Shown here piece after piece: positions 44,285-53,211 of a stretch of DNA of 64,000 nt (positions within the stretch are counted from its first letter, which is position 1; the number at the start of each line of letters is the position of its first letter). The DNA lies in contig NZ_CP135438.1 of the NCBI RefSeq assembly GCF_032341995.1, forward strand, positions 930,001 to 994,000, given 5' to 3'. Both the position numbers and the translations under genes were made by a program. The notes beneath the pieces are model-generated. The model was given only the letters and a program-made list of their open reading frames with translations, made no database searches and was not told where the DNA came from. This DNA is from Domibacillus sp. DTU_2020_1001157_1_SI_ALB_TIR_016. GTDB taxonomy: Bacteria; Bacillota; Bacilli; Bacillales; Domibacillaceae.

Positions 44285-45049
44285 TTACTGCTCATTGTCG
44301 GCTTCTATAATATATTTTAAGCCCTCATATGTTGTGCTGAATATCAATATATTCCTATTTAAATGGGTCATTAATCTGGCCAGTGCAGGAGGAATACCGA
44401 CGAGAATACATTGAGAGCCAATTAAATTTACGCAATCAATCAATTTTTGCATTTGATATTCTACTTCATTGTCAAATGTATACAACTCACTCAGGTTTAA
44501 TAACACAAACTCAATCTGGTTAGCACTGCATTCTTCTAATATGGAGGAAATTAATAAGTCGAACCGGTTTACGCTAAACTCACCGATCAAAGGCAATGCA
44601 ATGGCATTACTCCATATCTTCAATATAGGAGTGGACAAAGCCTTAATCAGCTTTTCCTTCTCTTTTTCTTCCTCTGCCTTCGTCGTCACATCCATAAGCA
44701 TCACGACAAATCCTTCAACAGGCTGGCTGCCTTTTTGTATCGGCGTAATCACAATATCTGCAACGAACTGGTCACGTATGGTAATGCGAGCTCGATGGGA
44801 GCCGGAGAGCTCGTCCATAAATTTTTTCTGCTGTTCTGGTTTGCGATGAAAACGACTCATGTTTAACCCAATCATGTCATGACTGCTTGTCAGTCCAAAT
44901 AAAGGAGCCACCGTTGAAAGAACCTGGTGGGCCTGAGCATTCATCCATACTACATTATAATCTTTGTCTGCAAGAATAATCGTTTCTCCTATACTGTCTA
45001 ACGCATGCAGAGGAGAAATATTTTCCGGTATTTTTCCGTATATACTCAT
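44285..45049 (-). CDS. PAS-STAS protein, RsbR paralogue
   Basis: A 254-residue protein with an N-terminal PAS domain (about 15-125; SIGETIILADKDYNVVWMNAQAH, then ITPIQKGSQPVEGFVVMLMDVT). A short coiled coil (EEEKEKEKLIKAL) joins it to a C-terminal STAS domain (about 145-250; LPLIGEFSVNRFDLLISSIL, EFVLLNLSELYTFDNEV). This layout is that of RsbR-type stressosome proteins in which PAS replaces the globin sensor. A cofactor (heme, FAD) is possible, but I see no diagnostic residue such as the LOV Cys motif. AGGAGGAGACC precedes the ATG. Confidence 0.85.
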   Translation of the reverse strand: MSIYGKIPENISPLHALDSIGETIILADKDYNVVWMNAQAHQVLSTVAPLFGLTSSHDMIGLNMSRFHRKPEQQKKFMDELSGSHRARITIRDQFVADIVITPIQKGSQPVEGFVVMLMDVTTKAEEEKEKEKLIKALSTPILKIWSNAIALPLIGEFSVNRFDLLISSILEECSANQIEFVLLNLSELYTFDNEVEYQMQKLIDCVNLIGSQCILVGIPPALARLMTHLNRNILIFSTTYEGLKYIIEADNEQ

Positions 45050-45336
45050 TGGTCTCCTCCTATTTATGTGAATTTTTCGCTATAAGCTGGTCCTTACTCT
45101 TGACCTTATTATAACGTGAACTTCAAAAGGTACACACTAAACATTGACTAAAACGACTAAGTGAAGGCTCTTTCGACAACCGGCGTAAAAGCCTCCAGGG
45201 CAGGTTAGTAGAAAGGAGCCCAGGTATTTTAGCTTTAAAATGAGTATGATTGACTGTCATTAAAACGGTAGAGGCGATTCTCTTTTCTTAAGTAAAACTT
45301 TGAAGAGAAACAACAAGGCGTAAAAAGGTAGAGAAA
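45050..45336. other. gene-free stretch
   Basis: Upstream region of the PAS-STAS gene. No gene is supported. Confidence 0.35.
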
Positions 45337-45383
45337 GAAAGCCATCCAAACATTATATAAACGAATGTCTAGATGGCTTTCAT
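45337..45383. terminator. terminator of ydhK
   Basis: GAAAGCCATC (45337-45346) with GATGGCTTTC (45372-45381) and an inner ACATT/AATGT helix. Confidence 0.8.
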
Positions 45384-45965
45384 TTATTTAGCAGTTAATT
45401 CATCCTCTGTTACCCATTTGTGATTCGTCACTTTTTCACCATCTGTTGTAGTGAAATCAATCATGTACACAGTGGTATTAACCGCAGAATCGACCATGGC
45501 TGAAGCACCTTTCATACCTTCCATGTGATCCGCTGCAAGCGTCACTTCGTCTCCAGCTGCAAAAGGCTTATCACCGGCATCCTCAATTTCTTCATGAATG
45601 ACCCACTTATGGTCTTCAACCGGATCGCCGCCATTTGCTGGTGTATATGAAACGGTGTACACTGTCGTATCATACGCATCAACAATTTTGGCTTCCGCGC
45701 CTTCCATGCCATCCATATGGCCATGTTGAATGATGGCTGTAGAACCGACTGGATAAGCAGGGTTTGCTGCTTCCTCTAATCCTTCTGGAACCTCGCCGCT
45801 GCCAGAATGATTCATGTTATGGCCGGAATGTGCATCTTCCTCTTCCATTTGCTCCGCTGGTTGGGCTTCGGACTCCACATTTGCTTCTTCTGTGTCACCG
45901 CAGGCTGCAAGCAAAAATGAGGCGAAGAGTGCTGTGCCAAGTAATTTTCCTGTTTTTTTGTTCAT
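45384..45965 (-). CDS. ydhK: YdhK-like lipoprotein with two DUF1541 repeats
   Basis: A 193-residue exported lipoprotein: lipobox LLAAC with the lipidated Cys at residue 22. A Met/His-rich acidic linker (HSGHNMNHSGSG) follows, then two DUF1541 repeats (HMDGMEGAEAKIVDAYDTTVYTV...DHKWV and HMEGMKGASAMVDSAVNTTVYMI...NHKWV). The conserved HMxGM motifs suggest metal, perhaps copper, binding. That is inferred from composition, since the family has no proven function. I choose ATG 45965, six bases after GAAAGGATG; the ATG at 45974 overlaps that site. It is divergent from a two-component system, its likely regulator. Confidence 0.87.
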   Translation of the reverse strand: MNKKTGKLLGTALFASFLLAACGDTEEANVESEAQPAEQMEEEDAHSGHNMNHSGSGEVPEGLEEAANPAYPVGSTAIIQHGHMDGMEGAEAKIVDAYDTTVYTVSYTPANGGDPVEDHKWVIHEEIEDAGDKPFAAGDEVTLAADHMEGMKGASAMVDSAVNTTVYMIDFTTTDGEKVTNHKWVTEDELTAK

Positions 45966-46117
45966 TAAAATCATCCTTTCGTTTTAATGTTATCTACCTG
46001 CCTATCTTATACAAACTTTTTGCAGTTCTTGTGCATTTTTATTTTTTTCTGCACAAAAAATGAATAACTTCCTTCTATAATAAGGACAGAACGATCTGGA
46101 AGAATAGGGGGCACCCC

Positions 46118-47524
46118 GTGTTTACAAAATTATCATTAAAAATAGGTTTCTTATTTTTTGCCTGCATCCTGCTGATTGAATCACTTTTGTTTTATACATT
46201 GTATGTCACGCTGGTAAATGACCGGGTGGACGAAGTAATGGAGAGTTTGCTGGCAAGAGGAGAAACACACAGCGCTGTCTTAGCATCCAGCTTTGAAGAA
46301 GAAACGTTAGAACATGTAGGAATGATGGAAGCTGCATCGAGTCTCATTGTAATTGTGACAGACGCAAAAGGGCAGGTTTTAATCCACTCTGACCCAATTG
46401 AACCGGAGATGAAAGCAGTGATAGATAATACGAATTTTTTATCCATGCCTGCCGGCGGTAAAGTAGTTGAAACACATTGGAATGAAAAAAGATACATTGC
46501 CTCAGATAGTCCAGTAATGAAAGATGGGGATCATCTTGGACATGTGTTTATGTTTTCGGGCACAGAAGGTATTGCACGAATGGTGGAGAATCTGCAGCAG
46601 CAGTTTTTCTGGATAGGCGTTATGACAGTAGCGTTAACTGTAGTAACGATTATGGGGTTGTCAAGGCTGATTACGCTCCCGCTTATTCGAATGAAAAAAG
46701 CGACGGAACAGCTGAGCCTTGGCAATCACCATGTAAACTTGATGATTGACCGGAATGACGAACTGGGTGAGTTGGCGGCTTCGATTACGAAGCTATCACA
46801 GGATCTTGATCAATTGAAAAAGAGTCGGCATGAATTTCTGGGCAGCATTTCACATGAACTGCGCACACCGTTAACCTACATAAAAGGCTACTCGGACATT
46901 TTAAACCGACCCGGCTTGTCTGAAAGCGAAAAAGAGAAATATGCTGCCGTTATTCAGGAAGAAACGGCTCGTTTAACAGGCTTTATTCAAGAGCTGTTTG
47001 AACTGGCTAAAATGGATCGCCATGAATTTCACATTTTTAAAAAAGAAGAGTCCCTGGATGTCTTGCTTGAATCTACAGTGCATTTTGTCAGCGCCGCTTT
47101 TGAACGGGAAGGAAAATCACTATCAGTATCAGGAGATAAAGATATTCGCGTATTGATCGATATGGAGCGGATGCAGCAGGTGCTGCTCAATCTGCTCGAC
47201 AATGCACGTAAATATTCAGAGGCGGGTTCGCTTGTATCTATCATTGTATCCGAAAAGAAAGATGAAGTGATGATTCAAGTGAGAGATGAAGGTATCGGCA
47301 TTCCAAAAAAAGAGATACCACTTATCTTTGACCGTCTGTATCGTGTGGAGAAATCACGATCGAGAGAAAGCGGTGGATTTGGCATCGGCTTATCGATTGC
47401 AAAAGAAATTGTCGAAGCACATGGCGGACTTCTTGAAATTCATAGCGAAGTGGGAATTGGCACGGAAGCAACAATTCGGCTTAAATGCAAGGAGGATCAA
47501 AATGGTAAAAATTTTATTAGTTGA
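46118..47524 (+). CDS. sensor histidine kinase
   Basis: A 468-residue membrane kinase. TM1 is at about residues 8-29, an extracellular sensor domain runs to about 155, TM2 is at about 160-183, and a HAMP domain (PLIRMKKATEQLSLGNHHVNL) follows. The HisKA motif is FLGSISHELRTPLTYIKGYS (phosphorylated His about 247). The HATPase has LLNLLDNARKYSEAGS (N box), DEGIGIPKKE (G1) and GGFGIGLSIAKEI (G2). It starts with GTG behind AGGGGG. The response regulator gene overlaps its end by 23 bases. Being divergent from the metal-binding-like YdhK lipoprotein suggests envelope or metal stress as the signal, which is an inference. Confidence 0.92.
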   Translation: MFTKLSLKIGFLFFACILLIESLLFYTLYVTLVNDRVDEVMESLLARGETHSAVLASSFEEETLEHVGMMEAASSLIVIVTDAKGQVLIHSDPIEPEMKAVIDNTNFLSMPAGGKVVETHWNEKRYIASDSPVMKDGDHLGHVFMFSGTEGIARMVENLQQQFFWIGVMTVALTVVTIMGLSRLITLPLIRMKKATEQLSLGNHHVNLMIDRNDELGELAASITKLSQDLDQLKKSRHEFLGSISHELRTPLTYIKGYSDILNRPGLSESEKEKYAAVIQEETARLTGFIQELFELAKMDRHEFHIFKKEESLDVLLESTVHFVSAAFEREGKSLSVSGDKDIRVLIDMERMQQVLLNLLDNARKYSEAGSLVSIIVSEKKDEVMIQVRDEGIGIPKKEIPLIFDRLYRVEKSRSRESGGFGIGLSIAKEIVEAHGGLLEIHSEVGIGTEATIRLKCKEDQNGKNFIS

Positions 47525-48170
47525 TGATGAGCAGCGGATGCTCGATTTGATTGCCCTTTACTTGGAACCACACCACTACACATGTTTGAAAGCCAGAAAT
47601 GGTGAGGAAGCTCTGTCATTGATGAAAAAGGAAGCAATTGACCTTGTTATGCTGGACATTATGATGCCAGGTATGGACGGATGGGCAGTATGCAGGGAAA
47701 TTCGCTCTTTCTCCGCCGTGCCCATTATCATGCTTACGGCCCGCCAGCAGGAAGAAGATGTCGTCAAAGGTCTTAGGCTTGGAGCAGATGACTATGTAAC
47801 CAAACCTTTTGGTGAACAGGAGCTTCTTGCCCGGATCGAGGCACTTTTGCGGAGAAGCGTTCCATCAAAGAACATTCAGATAAACGGCCTGAAGTGGGAT
47901 GAAGAACAGTTTGAAGTCTCTTATGAGGGGAAATCCGTTCGCTTAACGCGAAAAGAGTTTTCCCTGCTCGGTATTTTAATGAGGCACCCAAATAAAGTAT
48001 TTGAACGTGGCCACCTGTTAGAACTGGTGTGGGGTTACGATACCGAAACAGAAGGGCGGACGGTTGACTCCCATGTGCGGAATATCCGAGAAAAAATCCG
48101 TGAAGCTGGATTTCCTATTGATGACCATTTTCAAACAGTCTGGGGAATTGGGTATAAATGGGTAAAATAA
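47502..48170 (+). CDS. response regulator, OmpR/PhoB family
   Basis: A 222-residue regulator. The receiver domain carries DDEQ at the start, the phospho-acceptor Asp in VMLDIMMPGMDG (about residue 51), Thr in MLTARQ and Lys in VTKPFG. The C-terminal winged helix has RLTRKEFSLLGILMRHPNKVF, then TVDSHVRNIREKI and VWGIGYKW. The ATG at 47502 has GGAGGATCAAA before it; longer in-frame starts lie inside the kinase gene and are rejected. The kinase gene comes first, which is the less common order for OmpR-type pairs. Confidence 0.92.
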   Translation: MVKILLVDDEQRMLDLIALYLEPHHYTCLKARNGEEALSLMKKEAIDLVMLDIMMPGMDGWAVCREIRSFSAVPIIMLTARQQEEDVVKGLRLGADDYVTKPFGEQELLARIEALLRRSVPSKNIQINGLKWDEEQFEVSYEGKSVRLTRKEFSLLGILMRHPNKVFERGHLLELVWGYDTETEGRTVDSHVRNIREKIREAGFPIDDHFQTVWGIGYKWVK

Positions 48171-48239
48171 GTGAAAGAGAGTAAAGGTGTAAATGAAAAA
48201 ACTAATTGAAACGTATTTTAGAAGCTCTGCCTGAAACAA

Positions 48240-48266
48240 GCGGGCTGCCAAAAAGCAGCCTGCTTT
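48240..48266. terminator. bidirectional terminator between convergent genes
   Basis: GCGGGCTGC (48240-48248) with GCAGCCTGC (48255-48263, one mismatch), T on both sides. Confidence 0.7.
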
Positions 48267-48747
48267 ACACGCTTAGTTTTGCTTTTTGCGTGGATGGTTT
48301 AACGTATTTAGTTAATAGCCAGCGTGAGATTGGCCCAACAATAAGTAACTGCGCTGGGAGTGCCACGACAAAATTTAAACTAACTGTTTTAAGATAGGCT
48401 GTGAAAATCGAACCTTTAATTCCTGATATGAACGCTGTTAAAGCAAGTCCGTATACAGACATGATTAAACCCATCGCAGGAACCATACAACAGGAAAGTG
48501 CCAGAATAAAGTTGATTTCTTTTGATTTGTTATAAGGGAGTGATAAAGCAATTTTACGTGCGATCGGCTCCACAAATGATTCTAAGACAAAGGCAATAAT
48601 CAGTGTGACAAGAAACTGAACCACTGCACTTCCTGCTGTAAATGTTGAAAATCCATGTAAAGCTGTGTTGTAAACGGACATAATGAGAACCATTCCAAAA
48701 CATATAAACAGCCCAAAAATAATGCCCTCTTTTTTATTAGTAGGCAA
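48265..48747 (-). CDS. DUF2798 membrane protein
   Basis: A 160-residue integral membrane protein with four helices in two similar pairs, the DUF2798 pattern: IIFGLFICFGMVLIMSVYNTAL...FVLESFVEPIARKIA and ILALSCCMVPAMGLIMSVYGLAL...QLLIVGPISRWLLTKYV. The recurring GLIMSVYxxAL block shows the internal duplication. Function unknown. It ends convergently with the response regulator gene. Confidence 0.85.
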   Translation of the reverse strand: MPTNKKEGIIFGLFICFGMVLIMSVYNTALHGFSTFTAGSAVVQFLVTLIIAFVLESFVEPIARKIALSLPYNKSKEINFILALSCCMVPAMGLIMSVYGLALTAFISGIKGSIFTAYLKTVSLNFVVALPAQLLIVGPISRWLLTKYVKPSTQKAKLSV

Positions 48748-48827
48748 ACAAAAACATCCTTGTTGTTTAGCAGGAAAGAAGAATTTGCTGATTTAAGGAA
48801 ATGCTAGGTAGATATTGTTATTTCCTT

Positions 48828-48856
48828 TTGTTTTACAGATAAGCTTGTGCTACAAT
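48828..48856 (+). promoter_or_regulatory. vmlR promoter
   Basis: TTGTTT (48828-48833) and TACAAT (48851-48856), 17 bases apart, about 35 bases before the leader ORF. Confidence 0.65.
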
Positions 48857-48895
48857 CATTTTAATTAACATGCAGAAAGGAATGACGGGTGGACG

Positions 48896-49063
48896 ATGAT
48901 TAACTAATCTTATTTTTCGAATTTGAAACCGCATATTTCAAATCACAAAAAATAGGATTAGTCTGCCCATCTTCAATACGTTATACAGCTATTATTGAAA
49001 ATAGCTTATTTCATCATGCAAAGGTACGGCTAATCCTTCCAACTAACTGGGAGGATTTTTTTT
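48896..49063 (+). promoter_or_regulatory. vmlR attenuator leader with three-codon leader ORF
   Basis: A tiny ORF ATG ATT AAC TAA (48896-48907) overlaps the 5' arm (48903-48917) of a long hairpin whose 3' arm is at 48948-48962. A terminator follows: AATCCTTCC (49032-49040) with GGGAGGATT (49049-49057) and eight T. GGATTAG in the first hairpin (48955-48961) can instead pair with CTAATCC (49030-49036), which would break the terminator. A ribosome stalled by antibiotic on the leader ORF would thus allow read-through into vmlR. Ribosome-mediated attenuation is known for Bacillus subtilis vmlR. Confidence 0.82.
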
Positions 49064-49091
49064 ATTCTCCCTTTATGAAAGGGACGATGAT

Positions 49092-50723
49092 ATGAAAGAA
49101 TTATTAAAGTTATCCAATATGGGTTATGAAATAGGGGACTTCAAGGTTTTTGAGAGAGCAAATGCAAGCGTTCAAAAAAGGGATGTGATCGGTTTAATTG
49201 GTAAAAACGGTGCGGGCAAATCCACTTTACTGCAATTAATCCATCGTGACTTAACCCCAACACAAGGGCATATAGAGTGGCTGCAGCCAGATCCGAAATT
49301 GGTCATAGTTGAACAAGAAACCGAGTCACATTCATTTAAAGATAAAACACCTTCCGAGGCCAAGCTGTTAGAAAAATGGAGTGTGCCAGAACAGGAATAC
49401 TCGCATTTAAGCGGCGGGGAAAAATTGAAAGCACGGCTTGCCCAGGGATTTTCAAAAGATGCCGACCTTTTACTGTTAGATGAACCGACAAACCATCTCG
49501 ATGAACAAAGTATAGAATTTCTCATCAGACAAATTAAACATTATAAAGGCACGATTATTTTGGTGTCGCATGATCGTCATTTTTTGGATGCGGTTGCCAC
49601 GAAAATCTGGTCCATTGAAGGAAAAAAGCTTATAGAACAAAAAGGAAATTATTCCAGCTATATGGAGGACCGTAAACATAAAAGACTCACCCAGCAGGGG
49701 GAATATGAAAAACAGCAGAAAATGGTTAAACGAATCGAAGACCAAATGCAGAATCTCACTTCCTGGTCCCAAAAAGCCCATGCGCAATCAACAAAGCAAG
49801 AAGGCTTTAAAGAACATTACCGCACAAAAGCAAAGCGAATGGACACTCAGGCAAAATCAAAACAAAAGCGTTTGGAAAGGGAGCTCCAAAGGGCAAAAGT
49901 TGAACCGGTTGAGCCAGAATATACGGTGCGTTTTTCCATTAAATCAGACCATAAGACAGGAAAACGCTTTTTAGAAATCAAAAATGTAACAAAGTCATTT
50001 AACGGACGAACACTTTTCAAAAACGTTAATTTTACGATTCAGCATGGCGAAAAGGTATCAATCACAGGTCCAAATGGCAGCGGTAAGACCACTTTATTGA
50101 ATATAATGCTTGGACAGGAACCGGCTGAAGGCAATGTATGGATATCACCGTCTGCAAATGTTGGCTATTTGACTCAGGAAGTGTTCGATTTACCGCTTGA
50201 CCAAACTCCAGAGCAGCTTTTTGTCCAGGAAACATTCGAAGCAAGAGGAAGAGTTCAAACCTTAATGAAACATTTGGGGTTTACAGCTTCTCAATGGACG
50301 GAACCCATTCGGCATATGAGCATGGGTGAGCGTGTGAAGTGTAAGTTAATGAAATATATTTTAGAAGAAAAAGATGTGCTTATTTTAGATGAGCCGACCA
50401 ATCACCTGGACCTGGCTTCACGTGAACAGCTGGAAGACACCCTGGCGCAGTATAACGGAACGTTAATCGTTGTTTCTCATGATAAGCATTTTGTAGAAAA
50501 AACGACCAGCAGCAAACTCGTTATAACGAATTCCACTGTACAAAAACAACTAGATAAAGTGCAGCCCAAAAGAGACAGTCTGGCTGAATTACGGTTAAAG
50601 CTTGAAACAGAAAGACAAGAAGTGTTAGGAAAGCTGAGCTTTATGACCCCAAAGGATACAGCATACGCAGAGCTTGACCAGAAGTTTAAAGAACTTACAA
50701 AGCAGATAAATGAACTTTTATAA
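49092..50723 (+). CDS. vmlR: ABC-F ribosome protection protein VmlR
   Basis: A 543-residue ABC-F protein: two soluble ATPase domains, no membrane part. Walker A motifs are GLIGKNGAGKST (about 34-45) and ITGPNGSGKTT. Signature HLSGGEKLKAR and Walker B LLLLDEPTNHLD are in domain 1; HMSMGERVK and LILDEPTNHLD are in domain 2. The linker holds the antibiotic resistance segment (SWSQKAHAQSTKQEGFKEHYR). It is very close to Bacillus subtilis VmlR as I recall it, including the ending LRLKLETERQEVLGKLSFMTPKD. VmlR frees the ribosome from virginiamycin M, lincomycin and iboxamycin-type drugs. The attenuator leader upstream fits antibiotic induction. Confidence 0.93.
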   Translation: MKELLKLSNMGYEIGDFKVFERANASVQKRDVIGLIGKNGAGKSTLLQLIHRDLTPTQGHIEWLQPDPKLVIVEQETESHSFKDKTPSEAKLLEKWSVPEQEYSHLSGGEKLKARLAQGFSKDADLLLLDEPTNHLDEQSIEFLIRQIKHYKGTIILVSHDRHFLDAVATKIWSIEGKKLIEQKGNYSSYMEDRKHKRLTQQGEYEKQQKMVKRIEDQMQNLTSWSQKAHAQSTKQEGFKEHYRTKAKRMDTQAKSKQKRLERELQRAKVEPVEPEYTVRFSIKSDHKTGKRFLEIKNVTKSFNGRTLFKNVNFTIQHGEKVSITGPNGSGKTTLLNIMLGQEPAEGNVWISPSANVGYLTQEVFDLPLDQTPEQLFVQETFEARGRVQTLMKHLGFTASQWTEPIRHMSMGERVKCKLMKYILEEKDVLILDEPTNHLDLASREQLEDTLAQYNGTLIVVSHDKHFVEKTTSSKLVITNSTVQKQLDKVQPKRDSLAELRLKLETERQEVLGKLSFMTPKDTAYAELDQKFKELTKQINELL

Positions 50724-50733
50724 AGAATCTTAT

Positions 50734-50778
50734 AAAAAAAGTCCTTCTTCAACTGAGGATACTCCAGTTGAAGAAGGA
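50734..50778. terminator. hairpin closing vmlR and a minus-strand remnant
   Basis: Perfect 14-base stem TCCTTCTTCAACTG (50742-50755) with CAGTTGAAGAAGGA (50765-50778). The T-run is on the minus strand (A-run at 50734-50740), so it best terminates minus-strand transcripts, consistent with the remnant at 50815. Confidence 0.65.
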
Positions 50779-50814
50779 GTCGTGCAAAGTCGAAAAGGTC
50801 TTTCTAAGTTTAAT

Positions 50815-50990
50815 TTAGTTGTTCATAAACGCTGCCAAGTAATAAGGAGGATAAGAGACTGAAAGATTCCATGCGTATCCATCTGCTTGCACGCCTATGT
50901 CAGCATCTCTTTCATTTTTTATTACAATCTCCAATTTTCGGCCAGTTTACCTTGATCAAACGGATAACGATAAGAATAGCTTTTGATTTT
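50815..50990 (-). pseudogene. frameshifted remnant of an unknown protein
   Basis: Two minus-strand frames look coding and would join through one frameshift near 50930. The first ends SYRYPFDQGKLAENW. The second continues IKNERDADIGVQADGYAWN, then LSVSYPPYYLAAFMNN and TAA at 50815, just before a terminator for this strand. I do not recognise the family. No start is visible. Confidence 0.35.
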
Positions 50991-51482
50991 AATGTATTTC
51001 CTTTTTTAAAATATAGATACTTTTTTAGAAAAATATTGTAATTTCAAACAAATCCTTGTACAATAAGCACAGTAATGAAACCGCTTTAAAACTCCTTTAT
51101 GTTTCCACTTAACCAGCTTTCTATCATTTCTCATAGCTGGGCTTATAGATGTATCTTAGGCATTCTAATGCAATCCAGGTACATCCCTGTAAAATATAAA
51201 ACTATTCTTTAACCAGTATTTTATCCAAACGATTTTTTAATAGGGAATTATGCTAAGAAGGAACCAGCCCATAGGGTGAGTTCTTTTTGGTCATGCTCTA
51301 TTTGCTTGTCGACTTATCAGAATATATAAAATATTTTGTCTACTTTTGTCGAATGTAGAGGTGTCGAATGTAGAGGTGTAGAAATCTATTAAGTGGAGCT
51401 TAACAAGGTGATACGCGGAACCCAGCTAACTTGCATACTAGGTCAAAATGAATATATAGAAGAGAAAAGGAGATGGAGCAAC
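50991..51482. other. gene-free stretch before glgC
   Basis: No gene is supported. A short tandem duplication of GTCGAATGTAGAGGT lies at about 51348-51377. The glgC promoter must lie here but no clear box was chosen. Confidence 0.4.
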
Positions 51483-52637
51483 ATGACAAAACAAAAATGC
51501 GTTGCCATGCTTTTGGCGGGAGGACAAGGAAGCAGATTAAAAGAACTGACAGAAAATCTGGCAAAACCAGCAGTGCCATTCGGCGGGAAATACCGGATTA
51601 TTGATTTTCCATTGTCAAACTGTGCTCACTCAAGTATCCAAACGGTTGGCGTTCTAACGCAGTACCAGCCTCTTGTTTTAAACTCTTATATCGGAAATGG
51701 CCGGGCATGGGATTTAGACCGCAGCAGCGGGGGAGTCACGGTTTTGCCGCCTTATGCTAGTGCTTCAGAAATCAATTGGTATACGGGTACAGCGAGTGCC
51801 ATTTATCAGAACTTCAACTATCTCCAGCAATATGATCCGGAACATGTACTCATTTTATCCGGTGATCACATTTATAAAATGAACTACGATTTAATGCTAG
51901 ACTACCATATTAAACAAAAAGCAGATGTAACCATTTCTGTGATTGAAGTGCCATGGAGCGAAGCAAGCCGCTTTGGTATTATGAATACAGACGAAAACTA
52001 CAAGGTTACGCGCTTTGATGAAAAGCCAAAGAAACCGGAAAGTAACCTGGCTTCAATGGGCATTTATATCTTTAAATGGTCTGTTTTAAAGAAATATCTG
52101 GAACAGGATGCAAGCAATCCGGATTCTTCTAATGACTTCGGAAAAGACGTAATTCCAGCCATGCTTGAAGATCAGCAAAAACTAGTTGCTTATCCGTTTA
52201 AAGGCTATTGGAAAGACGTAGGCACAATCGAAAGCCTTTGGGAAGCCCATATGGATTTGCTAAGCGATGAAAATGAGCTGAATCTGCATGATCGTTCCTG
52301 GCCTATTTACTCGGCCAACAAGAGCCTGCCGCCGCAGGTAACAGGGAAAAATGCCTGCGTTAAGCATTCCATCTTAAATGAAGGATGTATCATTGACGGC
52401 GAAGTTCAATTCTCTGTCGTATCTCAGAATGTAACCGTTGATGCAAAAGCGGTTGTGAAAGATTCAGTGGTGATGCCAAATGCGTACATAGGAAAAGGTG
52501 CGTTTATTGAGCGGGCAATCGTGATGGAAAACGTTGAAGTGCCGGAAAACATGGTGATTCGGAATGAATCAGCGGACATCTTGCTGATCACAAAGGATTT
52601 TGTGGCGGCCCATGCAAAAGAGTCACTTAACGTCTAA
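51483..52637 (+). CDS. glgC: glucose-1-phosphate adenylyltransferase
   Basis: A 384-residue ADP-glucose pyrophosphorylase that makes ADP-glucose from glucose 1-phosphate and ATP for glycogen synthesis. Motifs: [14 protein letters not shown] (about 10-23), [20 protein letters not shown] (about 100), HIYKMNY, FDEKP and a C-terminal left-handed beta-helix ([16 protein letters not shown]). The ATG at 51483 is chosen for AGGAG 12 bases upstream and because the protein starts at the normal place; an extension to 51393 adds foreign residues. The usual partners glgD, glgA, glgP and glgB are not next to it. Confidence 0.93.
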   Translation: MTKQKCVAMLLAGGQGSRLKELTENLAKPAVPFGGKYRIIDFPLSNCAHSSIQTVGVLTQYQPLVLNSYIGNGRAWDLDRSSGGVTVLPPYASASEINWYTGTASAIYQNFNYLQQYDPEHVLILSGDHIYKMNYDLMLDYHIKQKADVTISVIEVPWSEASRFGIMNTDENYKVTRFDEKPKKPESNLASMGIYIFKWSVLKKYLEQDASNPDSSNDFGKDVIPAMLEDQQKLVAYPFKGYWKDVGTIESLWEAHMDLLSDENELNLHDRSWPIYSANKSLPPQVTGKNACVKHSILNEGCIIDGEVQFSVVSQNVTVDAKAVVKDSVVMPNAYIGKGAFIERAIVMENVEVPENMVIRNESADILLITKDFVAAHAKESLNV

Positions 52638-52871
52638 GCGTAATTGAGCGCAGGCATCTTGAGGGGAGCCGGCTTTCTAGCGTATGGAATGGAAAGTTCT
52701 GTCCGAGCATTTTGGTAGAATTGCTGGCTGAATCATGATACATTCAACAGTATCTTTTCGTCCAATGAAATGAAGTTCTATGTTTCATTGGGTGTATTAG
52801 GACAATCTTACAAAAGTATCGGAAGCAAACATATAAAAGCTGGTTTCGTTTGGTGAGAAAGGATGACAAAG

Positions 52872-53051
52872 ATGGCAAAGAAGGTAGCGGAAGTAGGCAG
52901 CATCATTGAATTCCACAATGGAATCAAAGGTGTCGTTCAAAAAGTGAATGAAAACTCGGTTATTGTGGCGATTACGGAAAATCAAACGCCACTTGAATAT
53001 GAAGGAAACCGCACGGTGGTTAATCATAAAAGGTACACAGTTGTTTCTTAA
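52872..53051 (+). CDS. DUF2187 family small protein (YkvS-like)
   Basis: A 59-residue beta-rich protein of the DUF2187 family (KOW-like fold): VGSIIEFHNGIKGVVQKVNENSVIV and the end GNRTVVNHKRYTVV. Conserved in Bacillaceae, function unknown. I choose ATG 52872, nine bases after GAGAAAGG; the ATG at 52863 overlaps that site. Confidence 0.85.
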   Translation: MAKKVAEVGSIIEFHNGIKGVVQKVNENSVIVAITENQTPLEYEGNRTVVNHKRYTVVS

Positions 53052-53057
53052 TAATGA

Positions 53058-53099
53058 AAAAGGGCAAACAGACTTCAATGTCTGTTTGCCCTTTTGTTT
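53058..53099 (+). terminator. terminator of the DUF2187 gene
   Basis: Perfect 16-base stem AAAAGGGCAAACAGAC (53058-53073) with GTCTGTTTGCCCTTTT (53080-53095), then T. Confidence 0.9.
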
Positions 53100-53211
53100 T
53101 TTGTAGAATACTCATTGATTAGTATCTAATAATCCTATCTTAAAAAAGGCTTTAAGGGAGCTTTTTACGGTAAAACACGGATGATTATCAAAGGAGGAAA
53201 TACTAGAACAG

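Noticed and set aside
47286..47501. Upstream extension of the response regulator
   Set aside because: It lies inside the kinase gene. The receiver domain starts at the ATG at 47502, which has GGAGGATC before it.
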